64,000 nucleotides of DNA, from the NCBI RefSeq assembly GCF_002706795.1, contig NZ_CP017705.1:4439501-4503500 (forward strand), read 5' to 3'. Each line of letters begins with the position of its first letter. The stretch's first letter is position 1. Positions 10,578 to 20,935 of the stretch are shown here, piece after piece. The DNA is from Brevibacillus laterosporus DSM 25. GTDB lineage: Bacteria > Bacillota > Bacilli > Brevibacillales > Brevibacillaceae. The position numbers and the translations under genes are program-made. The notes below the pieces were generated by a model. It saw only the letters and a program-made list of their open reading frames with translations, was not told the DNA's origin and ran no database searches.

Positions 10578-13500
10578 ATGCAAGCGTATAAGCGTAATGA
10601 GATATATGAAGAAAAGAAACAAATGGAAATAATGAATGAATTATTGATGAAGCTATTGTTGGCTCAATTATCATCTATGGGATTGATATCAAGTAACTCT
10701 CTCTCCCGTTTTCAAGCGCAAACCAAATTACCGGATTTTTATAATAAATGGTTAGAGGTAAGCTTAGATTTTTTGGAACAGGAACACTATATCAAACAAG
10801 TTGGAGAAACATTTCACCTATGTGATCAAACTCTAATAGCTCAAGAATTACTATGGGAAGAGTGGGATAGTAAGAAGCATGAATGGCTTGAGGATAGTAA
10901 TACGAAGGCTAAAGTAATGTTAGTTGAAACAATGCTACGTGCATTGCCAGATATTTTGAATGGAACAAGCAAAGCTACCGAAATTATGTTTCCTCATTCT
11001 TCTATGCAATTGGTTGAGGGAATTTACAAACATAATAAGATTGCAGATTATTTTAATAATGTGCTAGCTCAGACAGTAATTTCCTATGTACAGGAGCAGA
11101 TAGATCGTAATTCGAATGCGAAAATCAGGATACTGGAGATCGGAGCGGGAACAGGAGGTACAAGTGCTACAGTATTGCAAAAATTGACGCCCTATCACGA
11201 CCATATTCAAGAATACTGCTATACGGATATTTCTAAAGCATTTCTTATGCATGGAGCCCGGGAATATGGTCCTAGCAATCCTTTTTTAACCTATAAGATG
11301 TTAAATATCAATGAATCGATCATGAAGCAAAATATAGATATAGGTACTTATGATGTGGTCATTGCAGCAAATGTTCTACATGCAACTCCTAACATTCATC
11401 AGACAATAAGGCATGCTAAAGCCCTGTTAAAGAGAAACGGAATCATTGTCATAAATGAAATCACGGAGAAGACATTGTTTAATCATCTTACATTTGGGCT
11501 ACTAGAGGGGTGGTGGCTGTATGAAGATACGGCACTTCGCATCCCAGGCTGCCCAGGATTATGCGCAAAAGGATGGAAGAAAGTATTAACAGTAGAAGGC
11601 TTTACATCCGTCTTATTTCCAGCAATAGATGCCGAGGAGTTAGGTCAGCAAATCTTTGTTGCCAAAAGTGACGGACTTATACGTCACAAACAAGACATTC
11701 AAAAACAACCAAGCAATGATCAGAAAAGAGACGAGAGGAAGCATGTAACATCAAATCAACAGATTTTGGCTTCTACAGATCAACAGGGCATTGAACCAAA
11801 AATGCTTGATTATGTTATGAACATGATCATTCAAAAGATTTCAGAATCGTTACTGGTCGATATTCAAATGATCAATTATCATGAATCGTTTTCTGATTAC
11901 GGAGTAGATTCCATTACAGGAGTAAAGCTCGTCCAAGTTATTAATCAAGCGATGAATATTACATTAGACACGACTACTTTATTTGATTATAGTTCCGTCA
12001 ATTTATTAGCATCGCATATTATATCTGAGTATAGAAAGACCATTATGCAACAGTTATTTCAAAATGTAGAACAGAATGTACCGCCAATCATGACGCTGAC
12101 GAAAGAATCAAAAAATCAAGAGGGCATAACTTCTCAGCCTACTTTGCTTGACAGGATTGAATCTACTATCGGTGTTGAAAAGAATAAAACAGACATAGCT
12201 ATCATTGGAATGAGTGGACGTTTCGCAAAATCAGAAACAGTCTATGAATTATGGGAGCATCTTGCTGGTGGTAACGATTTAGTTGGGGAAGTGTCTCGCT
12301 GGGATTTATCTAGGTATGACAAGCAGGGTATGAGCTTCCCACAGCAAGGTAGCTTTGTAGATGATATCGATCGGTTTGACCCACTCTTTTTCAATATTTC
12401 GGGCTCTGAGGCTGAATATATGGACCCACAGCAACGAATCTTTTTAGAAGAAACGTGGAAGGCCTTAGAGGATGCGGGATATGCTGGCGCGGGTGTTCAG
12501 GGGAAAAAATGCGGTATTTACGTAGGGTGTGGTGCGAACGATTACCAACAGTTACTTGGACATAATCCACCACCGCAGGCTTTCTGGGGTACTGCAAATT
12601 CAATCATTCCTGCACGCATTGCCTATTATTTGAATTTACAAGGTCCGGCCATTGCTGTAGATACAGCATGCTCAAGCTCCCTTGTAGCCATTCATCTAGC
12701 ATGTCAAGGCTTATGGACGAAAGAAACAGAGATGGCCCTAGCTGGTGGTGTATTCATTCAATCAACTCCGGGAATCTATCAATTTACAAATCGTGCAGGA
12801 ATGTTATCTCCTACAGGTCGCTGCTATACATTTGACGAGCGTGCGGATGGCTTTGTACTTGGTGAAGGAGCAGGGGTGGTTGTACTTAAGCGACTTTCAG
12901 ATGCAATAGCAGATGGAGATCATATTTATGGTGTTATTCGCGGCTCAGCTATTAATCAGGATGGGACTACCAATGGAATTACAGCACCGAGCGCGAAATC
13001 GCAAGAACGATTAGAGCGAGAAGTGTATGATACGTTTCACATTGATCCACAGCACATTCAAATGGTTGAAGCTCATGGAACAGGAACCAAGCTTGGTGAC
13101 CCAATTGAGTATAAGGCTTTAACGCGAGCTTTCAGTAATTATACGAACGAGAAAAATTATTGTGCAATCGGATCGATAAAAAGTAATATCGGACATTTGA
13201 CATTTGCCGCAGGGGTGGCAGGGCTTATTAAAATTCTATTGTCCTTACAGCAAAAACAAATTCCACCAACCCTGCATTATGAGAAGGGTAATACGAATAT
13301 TAATTTTGAAGATAGTCCTTTTTATGTAAATACTAAACTTACGGAATGGTCTGTGGAACCAAACATGAAGCGTTGCGCGGCCATTAGCTCCTTTGGATTT
13401 AGCGGTACGAATGCACATATGGTTATTGAAGAAGCCCCCTATGTGGAGAAGGCTTCTGAACCCAAACCAGGCTATTTAATCACGTTATCTGCTCGTACAC

Positions 13501-16500
13501 AAGATCAACTACATCAGCAAGTAAAACGATTAATCCAGTATTGTGAACATAAGGATAAGATTGATTATGGCAATATGAGTTATACATTACTAATGGGAAG
13601 AAAACACTGTAATCATCGATTAGCTTGTGTCGTTCATGAGCAAAATGAGCTTGTGGACGCTCTGAAAAAGTGGATAGAAAAAGGGGAAGCGTCTGAGGTA
13701 TATGCTTCTGTTTTAGATAAAAAAGAGCAACAAGAACAAATAGCAATGAAGCAATATGGGAATGAGTATATTCGAAAACTAACTATTGAAACAGATGGTA
13801 GCGCATATATAGGTCATTTGTCTACCTTAGCGGCTTTATATACACAAGGCTATGAACTGGAATTTGACCAAATGTTTTTACAAAATCATTATTCGAGAAT
13901 ATCTCTTCCAACCTATCCATTCGCAAAGGAACGATATTGGATACCAGAAGAAGACGATCAGTCTGATAATCGTAAGCATATAGGCAAGATAACCCTTGAG
14001 CCGGTCTGGAAGGAACAAGAAATCACTCAGAGAGAGCGCGTGCCAAATTACCATCAACACATTGTCATGCTATGCGAACCGTTTGTACATGTACGGGATC
14101 AATTGGTAGCACAAACAAATGGAATAACCTTTATTTCTCTACACTCAGAAAATACTAGGCTTGAACAAAGATTCGAAAGCTATGCAGTGCAAGCTTTTGA
14201 AACCGTACAACAGATTGTTCAATCTAAACCAGAAGGAAATGTTTTGATTCAAATAGTTGGTTCTTATCAAGGAGAACAGCAAGTTTTTTCAGGACTGGTA
14301 GGATTATTACAAACAGCAAGACTGGAAAATCCAAAAATCATTGGGCAAATGATTGAGGTAGAGCAAGGAATCAAACAAACCGAGCTGATTGAAAAAATTA
14401 GAAACAACAAGCAATGTCCTGAGGATAGACATATTCGATATGAACAAGAAAGTCGTTGGGTAGCTTGTTGGAATGAAAGAGAAGGCGTAGCGGAAGCTGA
14501 TAAAATTCCTTGGAAAGATCATGGCGTTTATCTAATTACAGGCGGAGCTGGCGGATTAGGGCGTATTTTTGCGAAAGAAATTGTGCAGAAAAGCAAAAAT
14601 GTAACCGTAATTCTCACGGGAAGATCTGAACTGAGGGAAGAGAAGACAGCAAGGTTACGAGAACTGCAATCAGTAGGTGCTAGAGTCATCTATAGACAGA
14701 TTGATATTACGAAGAAAGATGAAGTGGAGCAAGTAGTTAAACAAATTCAAGAAGAGTTTGGAAGTCTAAATGGGATCATTCATAGTGCAGGAATCATTCA
14801 AGATAATTATATCCTGAAGAAAAATACTGCCGAGGTAATTAATGTCCTCTCTCCTAAAGTTGCAGGGACCATTTACTTAGATGAAGCTACCAAAGACATA
14901 CCATTGGATTTCTTCCTTTTATTTTCATCTATGTCAGGAGCCATAGGCAATCCTGGGCAAGCAGATTATGCGATGGGTAATGCATTTATTGACTACTATG
15001 CTGAGTATCGGAATCAGTTAGCTGATGCGAATGAACGTAAAGGTCTAACATTCTCTATTAACTGGCCGCTTTGGAAAGAAGGCGGTATGCACGTTCCCTT
15101 AGAAACGGAAAAAATGTTACTGAAAAATACCGGTATGATCGGAATTGACACTAAAACAGGCATTGAAAATATATATCAAATGTTTACAGCCAGAAAGAAT
15201 AGATTGGTGCTTATGGAGGGAGACTTGCCGAAGCTCAGAGCTTATTTCCTAACGAAGCAAGTAAAAAAAATGGAGCCTTCCATTGAACAATCTGTTCTCC
15301 AGATCGACAAGGCTATTGTAGAAGAAAGAACCCAGACTAAATTGAAAACTCTACTGGGGGAGCAATTAAAGATAAGCGTTGATCAAATTGATGCTTCGGA
15401 GACTTTAGATCAATATGGAATTGATTCACTGGTCATCATCGAGCTGAATCAAAAGCTTGAAGGGATTTTTGGGGAATGTTCTAAAACCATTTTTTATGAA
15501 TATCAAACAGTGGAGGAAGTAACCAAATATTTTACTCTCCATCATCTAGAACAGTGTATGGAATGGACAGGGCTAGCTCAGGAAATGAGCGTAGATGCAA
15601 AGATATCAGTTTTAAATCATAGTGTGGAAAAAGAATTACCCAGTCAGATATCTAGCAAAGGAACAAAACGATCCCCTAGCCATGTCGATGTACCAATGGA
15701 GCAGAAGCCAGAGCCACAGACACAGACACTGCTTGAACCCATTGCGATTATTGGAATGAGCGGTCATTATCCACAAGCAAACACCCTGCAACAATATTGG
15801 AATAATCTTGCACAAGGAAAGGATTGTATTGTAGAAATCCCGGAGGAACGCTGGTCAACGGAAAATTTCTATGATGCGAATCGAAAAAACGCTTTTGCTA
15901 AAGGGAAAAGTTATAGCAAATGGGGTGGGTTTCTCCAAGATTTTGCAAGCTTTGATCCTCTGTTCTTTTCGATCTCACCTCGTGAAGCGATAAATATGGA
16001 CCCACAGGAACGTTTATTCATTCAGACTTGTTGGGAAGTCCTAGAGGATGCAGGGTACACTAGGGAGCAACTCGCAATGCGACATAAGGGACGAGTCGGT
16101 GTTTTTGCTGGCATTACAAAAACTGGGTTTCAGTTATACGGTCCACAGCTATGGGAAGAGGGGGAGGAGTTATTCCCATATACCTCATTTAGTTCGATTG
16201 CGAATCGAGTATCGTATTTACTTAACCTAAAAGGTCCAAGTATGCCAATCGATACGATGTGTTCGTCTTCTCTAACAGCTATACATGAAGCATGTGAACA
16301 TATCCGCCATGGAGCATGTGAAATGGCTATAGTTGGCGGAGTTAACTTATATGTACATCCGTCAAATTATATTCAATTATGTGGACAACAAATGCTTTCT
16401 GCTGAAGGAAAATGCAAAAGCTTTGGACAAGCTGCTGATGGGTTTGTTCCTGGCGAGGGTGTAGGGGCGTTCTTATTAAAACCTCTTTCAAAAGCCCTTG

Positions 16501-19500
16501 AAGATGGTGATCAGGTTCATGCATTAATCCGTGCAACGAGTATTAATCATGGAGGGAAAACTAATGGGTACACAGTTCCAAATCCAGTAGCACAAGGCGA
16601 ACTTGTCCGAGAAGCAATGGAGAAAGCAGGAATAAATGCTCGAACCATCAGTTATATTGAGGCGCATGGAACAGGGACGGAGTTAGGTGATCCGATTGAA
16701 ATCACAGGTCTTCATCAGGCCTTTAGTAAAGATACTCAAGATACCAATTTTTGTGCGATTGGCTCTGTGAAGAGTAATATTGGCCATTTAGAGGCGGCAG
16801 CAGGTATAGCAGGATTAACGAAAATTATTCTTCAAATGAAGAACCAAAAGCTTGTTCCAAGTTTACACGCTAAGGAATTAAATCCGAATATCAATTTTGC
16901 CAAAACTCCCTTTACCGTACAGCAGGAGCTCAGTGAATGGTTGAGACCTGTAATAGAAATAAATGGAGTAACAACAGAATGCCCAAGAATTGCAGGAATC
17001 TCATCCTTCGGTGCAGGAGGAGCAAATGCACATGTAATCGTAGAAGAATTTATTCCAAGCAAAGTAGCCCAATCTACTAGTCCACACCAAAACAACCCTG
17101 TCATCCTTGTTCTCTCTGCCAAAAATGAGGATTGTTTACAGGAGCAAGTAAATCAGCTGTTAGTTGCACTCCAGGAGAAGAGCTATACAGATCGCGATTT
17201 GCAAAAAATGGCATATACCTTACAAGTAGGAAGAGAGGCAATGGAAGAACGCCTTGGAATGATTGTCGAATCTATAGATGACCTTGAAGAAAAGCTTAAA
17301 GGCTATCGTAATAAGCAAGCAAATCTGGAAAATGTGTACCAAGGGAAAGTAAAACAAAATAAAGAGACAGTATCTATCTTCCTTCAGGATGAAGAACTAC
17401 AAGAGGCTATTCAAAAATGGATCAAGCGTAAAAAATATGCAAAATTACTGCGTTTATGGGTCAAGGGATTACAAATAGACTGGAACGAATTATATGGGGA
17501 AAACAAGCCTCAGAAAATGAGTTTGCCTACCTATCCCTTCACCAAAGAACAGTATTGGATTTCTCCATCTCGGAATAGCTCAACTTCCACCTTTGTTAAC
17601 GCATTAAACGAGTCAAGTCATCACAGCAAATTAAAATCACGCACGGATTGCATTGTCAAAAAATATTGGAAGTTAGCAAATGTAAATAAAGCCAAGGAAT
17701 TACATGGGACCATTGCGATTTTGACAACGAATGAAACAGAGCCGTTAGCGAAGCGAATTTCCGAACGTATGCGAAATACTAAAATTATGAAAATGTACGA
17801 AATACCAGCACAGCTAAGCCATTCACAAGAGGAGTGGAAAAAGTATGCGGGTATTATTGATCTAGCTGGATGTGGTTCTAAAGATCAGACTGATACTAGT
17901 TGGATATTCACTCTTCAAACCCTAATCGGAATAGGAAAAAAAGAAAATGTAATGCTTTTATGTGTCACAAAAGGATTAGAAGCCTTCAAAAATGGCTCGA
18001 TAAATGTAGCAGGAGCCACACGGGTTGGGTTGTACCGTACATTACAAAGTGAATACAGCTATGTTTGTTCAAGACACATGGATGTAGAAAGACATCTTGA
18101 AGATCATGTCCTTGCAGAACAAATCATTGAGGAGTTATTTGCAGAAAGTCAAGATGTCGAAGTTTGTTACCGGGATGGGCAACGATATCGTGCTTATCTT
18201 GATGTAGTGCAGGACGAAATAGATACTATAAGTCAAAAGCAGGTATTTCCTTCATCCCATGTATTATGGATTACAGGAGGAACAAGAGGACTCGGATTAT
18301 TATGTGCGAAACATTTTGTGGAAAATTATGGTGCTAAACGAATTGTTCTAACTGGACGAGAGTCACTGCCTTCACGTGAAGAATGGGATTTATATAAGGA
18401 ACATCATTCATCTACAGCGCAAAAAATCAGAGCTATTGAACAATTGGAAAGTCTTGGTGCCGAAATCCAAGTATTCTCCTTAGCTTTATCAGATGAGGAG
18501 GAAGTACGCAAGTGCGTGGAGCAAGTGAAGCTTTCCATGGGTTCAATTGGTGGAGTCATTCATTGTGCGGGTTCTGTAGATATGGAAAATCCGGCATTTA
18601 TACGGAAATCCTATGAAACAATCAATCAAGTCATGGAACCTAAGATTCAAGGTTTACGCGTACTGTACAGAGTCTTAAAAGAAGAGCCATTACAATTCTT
18701 TGTATTGTTTTCATCCGTTTCTGCGATTGTCCCAAGCTTAGGAGCGGGTCAAAGTGACTATGCGATGGCTAATGCTTATATGGACTATTTTAGTGAGTCA
18801 GTAGCTCATTCTTGCCCAATTGTGAGCATACAATGGCCTAGCTGGAAAGAGACCGGTATGGGAGAAGTGAAAAGCAGCTCCTATGAGCAATCAGGAATGC
18901 TCAGTATGACAAATAAAGAAGGACTCTCGTTTTTAGATCGTATTTTAGCCAAGAAGCTGGGGCCTGTTGTTCTTCCTGCTATTATTCAAGCCCCGATTTG
19001 GAAGCCAGAAATGCTCATGCAATCAAAGAGAAAAGCTGGTGTTGCAGGTGTACAGCATGCTCACATGAGACTAGAAGTCGTCAATCATGGAGAGGTTGTT
19101 CACGATGAGCTTATGGAGAAAACTCAATCATGGTTACTTGCATTATTTTCAAAAGAATTAATGCTAGATTCTTCCCTGGTTGATGCTGACAGCTTATTTC
19201 AAGAATATGGTATGGATTCTATATTATTGGCACAAATTATTACAAAAATGGACCGTGAATTAAAAATTGTAGCATTAGATCCATCTATTTTGTTGGAACA
19301 TCCATCAATAGGGCGTCTAACTACTTATTTGATCGAGACATACCCAGACGTATTAGAATCATTATTTTCTATTGAAGAGAAAAAGACTTCACGGAAAGCA
19401 ATAATTGAAAATGACCATAACACAGTATCTGAAGTACCACATGCTAATAAAGAGCATGAACATCAGCTTAATGGTCAAGATAAAATCGCTGTAATCGGAA

Positions 19501-20930
19501 TAGCTTGTCATTTTCCAGATGCAAGGAATGCACGAGAATATTGGGCAAATCTAAAGATAGGCAAGGACAGTATTCGAGAAATACCAAAATCGCGTTGGGA
19601 TATTGAAAAGCTCTACACTTCAAACGAATACACGGAAGGAAAAAGCATAAGTAAATGGGGGGGCTTCTTAGATTCAATTGAAGATTTTGATCCTGATTAT
19701 TTCCATATACCAGAACCCTTAGCCTACCAAATTGATCCGCTTCAACGACAACTGTTAGAGGTGAGTGCAGAAGCGATCCTTGATGCAGGATATAAGGAAA
19801 AAGACCTGTGGAATAAACAGGTTGGGGTTTTTGTAGGCTCCCGAGCTAGCACTTTTTCGCAAAAGCTAGAACAAAGCACTAAGGATACCATCGTTGGGAC
19901 AGGGCAAAATTTCATTGCAGCGCATTTAGCTCATGTATACAACTTTAAAGGGCCTAACATGGTGATTGATACGGCTTGCTCTAGCTCGCTAACAGCCATT
20001 CATCTAGCTGTTAGAAGCATTCAAAATGGAGAAAGCGAACTTGCTTTAGCAGGGGGAGTAGATATCCTATTAGATGAATCACCGTATGTTGCAATGAGCG
20101 CAGCTAATGTATTATCGCGGGATGGGCGTTGTAAAACCTTTAGCGCTGAAGCTAATGGAATAGGCCTCGGCGAAGGATGTGGAGTCCTTATTTTAAAGCC
20201 TCTACAACAAGCAATTCGGGATCAAAACAAAATTTATGGCGTGATTGAGGGATCATCGATTAATAATGATGGGAACACAATGGGAATTACCACTCCGAAT
20301 CCAGAGGCGCAGAGGGAGTTAATTGAAAAAGCGATTGTAGACGCAAAAATAAACCCAGAAACAATAAGTTATGTGGAAACACACGGAACTGGCACTTTGA
20401 TTGGTGATCCAATTGAATTGAAAGCTTTGACCCAAGTATGTAAGAAACACACCTTACAAAAACAATATTGCGGTGTGGGCAGTGTAAAAAGTAATATCGG
20501 ACATTTGATGAGTGCAGCTGGAGTAGCCAGTTTTATTAAGGTATTGCTATCGCTTGTTCATGAGGAGCTTCCTGCGACATTGCATTGTGAACATCCTAAT
20601 CCGCGTTTTCATTTTGAAGAATCACCATTTTTTATTGTGCAAGAGCCAATGAAATGGGTGAGTAAATATGCTGTTTTACGAGCAGGAATTAGTGCGTTTG
20701 GATTGGGCGGAAACAATGCTCATATTATTGTGAGTAATGAAGGAATCCCTCTAACACATCGAGTACCTCTGGAAAGTATAAATCCAAACATTTCATTCCA
20801 AAGAAAAAGGTACTGGCCAGAAGGAAAGCAAGATTCAACTAAACTACAGAAACGAGAACAAGATAACAGAAGAACCGCAGAAAACCTTGCTTATTATGAG
20901 CCGATTCGAGTTGAGCATAGGGGAGAATAA
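10578..20930 (+). CDS. trans-AT polyketide synthase, cMT-ACP-KS-KR-ACP-KS-KR-ACP-KS
   Basis: Start ATG 10578 lies six bases after GGAGAG; ATGs at 10560 and 10572 are in frame but badly placed. Domains in order are: C-methyltransferase (LEIGAGTGGTSA, about residue 185), ACP (YGVDSI, 440), KS1 (DTACSSSL, 694), KR1 (GGAGGLG, 1316; SSMSG, ADYAMGN), ACP (YGIDSL, 1613), KS2 (DTMCSSSL, 1892), KR2 (GGTRGLG, 2562; SSVSA, SDYAMAN), ACP (YGMDSI, 2877), and KS3 (DTACSSSL, 3131). Every KS has the Cys-His-His set, and KR1 and KR2 keep Ser, Tyr and Asn. There is no AT, DH or ER. The N-terminal cMT-ACP serves the KS-KR of the preceding protein, and the C-terminal KS works with the DH-ACP-ACP-KR-TE of the next. 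The stop is five bases before the next start, so the two are translationally linked. Confidence 0.95.
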   Translation: MQAYKRNEIYEEKKQMEIMNELLMKLLLAQLSSMGLISSNSLSRFQAQTKLPDFYNKWLEVSLDFLEQEHYIKQVGETFHLCDQTLIAQELLWEEWDSKKHEWLEDSNTKAKVMLVETMLRALPDILNGTSKATEIMFPHSSMQLVEGIYKHNKIADYFNNVLAQTVISYVQEQIDRNSNAKIRILEIGAGTGGTSATVLQKLTPYHDHIQEYCYTDISKAFLMHGAREYGPSNPFLTYKMLNINESIMKQNIDIGTYDVVIAANVLHATPNIHQTIRHAKALLKRNGIIVINEITEKTLFNHLTFGLLEGWWLYEDTALRIPGCPGLCAKGWKKVLTVEGFTSVLFPAIDAEELGQQIFVAKSDGLIRHKQDIQKQPSNDQKRDERKHVTSNQQILASTDQQGIEPKMLDYVMNMIIQKISESLLVDIQMINYHESFSDYGVDSITGVKLVQVINQAMNITLDTTTLFDYSSVNLLASHIISEYRKTIMQQLFQNVEQNVPPIMTLTKESKNQEGITSQPTLLDRIESTIGVEKNKTDIAIIGMSGRFAKSETVYELWEHLAGGNDLVGEVSRWDLSRYDKQGMSFPQQGSFVDDIDRFDPLFFNISGSEAEYMDPQQRIFLEETWKALEDAGYAGAGVQGKKCGIYVGCGANDYQQLLGHNPPPQAFWGTANSIIPARIAYYLNLQGPAIAVDTACSSSLVAIHLACQGLWTKETEMALAGGVFIQSTPGIYQFTNRAGMLSPTGRCYTFDERADGFVLGEGAGVVVLKRLSDAIADGDHIYGVIRGSAINQDGTTNGITAPSAKSQERLEREVYDTFHIDPQHIQMVEAHGTGTKLGDPIEYKALTRAFSNYTNEKNYCAIGSIKSNIGHLTFAAGVAGLIKILLSLQQKQIPPTLHYEKGNTNINFEDSPFYVNTKLTEWSVEPNMKRCAAISSFGFSGTNAHMVIEEAPYVEKASEPKPGYLITLSARTQDQLHQQVKRLIQYCEHKDKIDYGNMSYTLLMGRKHCNHRLACVVHEQNELVDALKKWIEKGEASEVYASVLDKKEQQEQIAMKQYGNEYIRKLTIETDGSAYIGHLSTLAALYTQGYELEFDQMFLQNHYSRISLPTYPFAKERYWIPEEDDQSDNRKHIGKITLEPVWKEQEITQRERVPNYHQHIVMLCEPFVHVRDQLVAQTNGITFISLHSENTRLEQRFESYAVQAFETVQQIVQSKPEGNVLIQIVGSYQGEQQVFSGLVGLLQTARLENPKIIGQMIEVEQGIKQTELIEKIRNNKQCPEDRHIRYEQESRWVACWNEREGVAEADKIPWKDHGVYLITGGAGGLGRIFAKEIVQKSKNVTVILTGRSELREEKTARLRELQSVGARVIYRQIDITKKDEVEQVVKQIQEEFGSLNGIIHSAGIIQDNYILKKNTAEVINVLSPKVAGTIYLDEATKDIPLDFFLLFSSMSGAIGNPGQADYAMGNAFIDYYAEYRNQLADANERKGLTFSINWPLWKEGGMHVPLETEKMLLKNTGMIGIDTKTGIENIYQMFTARKNRLVLMEGDLPKLRAYFLTKQVKKMEPSIEQSVLQIDKAIVEERTQTKLKTLLGEQLKISVDQIDASETLDQYGIDSLVIIELNQKLEGIFGECSKTIFYEYQTVEEVTKYFTLHHLEQCMEWTGLAQEMSVDAKISVLNHSVEKELPSQISSKGTKRSPSHVDVPMEQKPEPQTQTLLEPIAIIGMSGHYPQANTLQQYWNNLAQGKDCIVEIPEERWSTENFYDANRKNAFAKGKSYSKWGGFLQDFASFDPLFFSISPREAINMDPQERLFIQTCWEVLEDAGYTREQLAMRHKGRVGVFAGITKTGFQLYGPQLWEEGEELFPYTSFSSIANRVSYLLNLKGPSMPIDTMCSSSLTAIHEACEHIRHGACEMAIVGGVNLYVHPSNYIQLCGQQMLSAEGKCKSFGQAADGFVPGEGVGAFLLKPLSKALEDGDQVHALIRATSINHGGKTNGYTVPNPVAQGELVREAMEKAGINARTISYIEAHGTGTELGDPIEITGLHQAFSKDTQDTNFCAIGSVKSNIGHLEAAAGIAGLTKIILQMKNQKLVPSLHAKELNPNINFAKTPFTVQQELSEWLRPVIEINGVTTECPRIAGISSFGAGGANAHVIVEEFIPSKVAQSTSPHQNNPVILVLSAKNEDCLQEQVNQLLVALQEKSYTDRDLQKMAYTLQVGREAMEERLGMIVESIDDLEEKLKGYRNKQANLENVYQGKVKQNKETVSIFLQDEELQEAIQKWIKRKKYAKLLRLWVKGLQIDWNELYGENKPQKMSLPTYPFTKEQYWISPSRNSSTSTFVNALNESSHHSKLKSRTDCIVKKYWKLANVNKAKELHGTIAILTTNETEPLAKRISERMRNTKIMKMYEIPAQLSHSQEEWKKYAGIIDLAGCGSKDQTDTSWIFTLQTLIGIGKKENVMLLCVTKGLEAFKNGSINVAGATRVGLYRTLQSEYSYVCSRHMDVERHLEDHVLAEQIIEELFAESQDVEVCYRDGQRYRAYLDVVQDEIDTISQKQVFPSSHVLWITGGTRGLGLLCAKHFVENYGAKRIVLTGRESLPSREEWDLYKEHHSSTAQKIRAIEQLESLGAEIQVFSLALSDEEEVRKCVEQVKLSMGSIGGVIHCAGSVDMENPAFIRKSYETINQVMEPKIQGLRVLYRVLKEEPLQFFVLFSSVSAIVPSLGAGQSDYAMANAYMDYFSESVAHSCPIVSIQWPSWKETGMGEVKSSSYEQSGMLSMTNKEGLSFLDRILAKKLGPVVLPAIIQAPIWKPEMLMQSKRKAGVAGVQHAHMRLEVVNHGEVVHDELMEKTQSWLLALFSKELMLDSSLVDADSLFQEYGMDSILLAQIITKMDRELKIVALDPSILLEHPSIGRLTTYLIETYPDVLESLFSIEEKKTSRKAIIENDHNTVSEVPHANKEHEHQLNGQDKIAVIGIACHFPDARNAREYWANLKIGKDSIREIPKSRWDIEKLYTSNEYTEGKSISKWGGFLDSIEDFDPDYFHIPEPLAYQIDPLQRQLLEVSAEAILDAGYKEKDLWNKQVGVFVGSRASTFSQKLEQSTKDTIVGTGQNFIAAHLAHVYNFKGPNMVIDTACSSSLTAIHLAVRSIQNGESELALAGGVDILLDESPYVAMSAANVLSRDGRCKTFSAEANGIGLGEGCGVLILKPLQQAIRDQNKIYGVIEGSSINNDGNTMGITTPNPEAQRELIEKAIVDAKINPETISYVETHGTGTLIGDPIELKALTQVCKKHTLQKQYCGVGSVKSNIGHLMSAAGVASFIKVLLSLVHEELPATLHCEHPNPRFHFEESPFFIVQEPMKWVSKYAVLRAGISAFGLGGNNAHIIVSNEGIPLTHRVPLESINPNISFQRKRYWPEGKQDSTKLQKREQDNRRTAENLAYYEPIRVEHRGE

Positions 20931-20935
20931 ATGAC

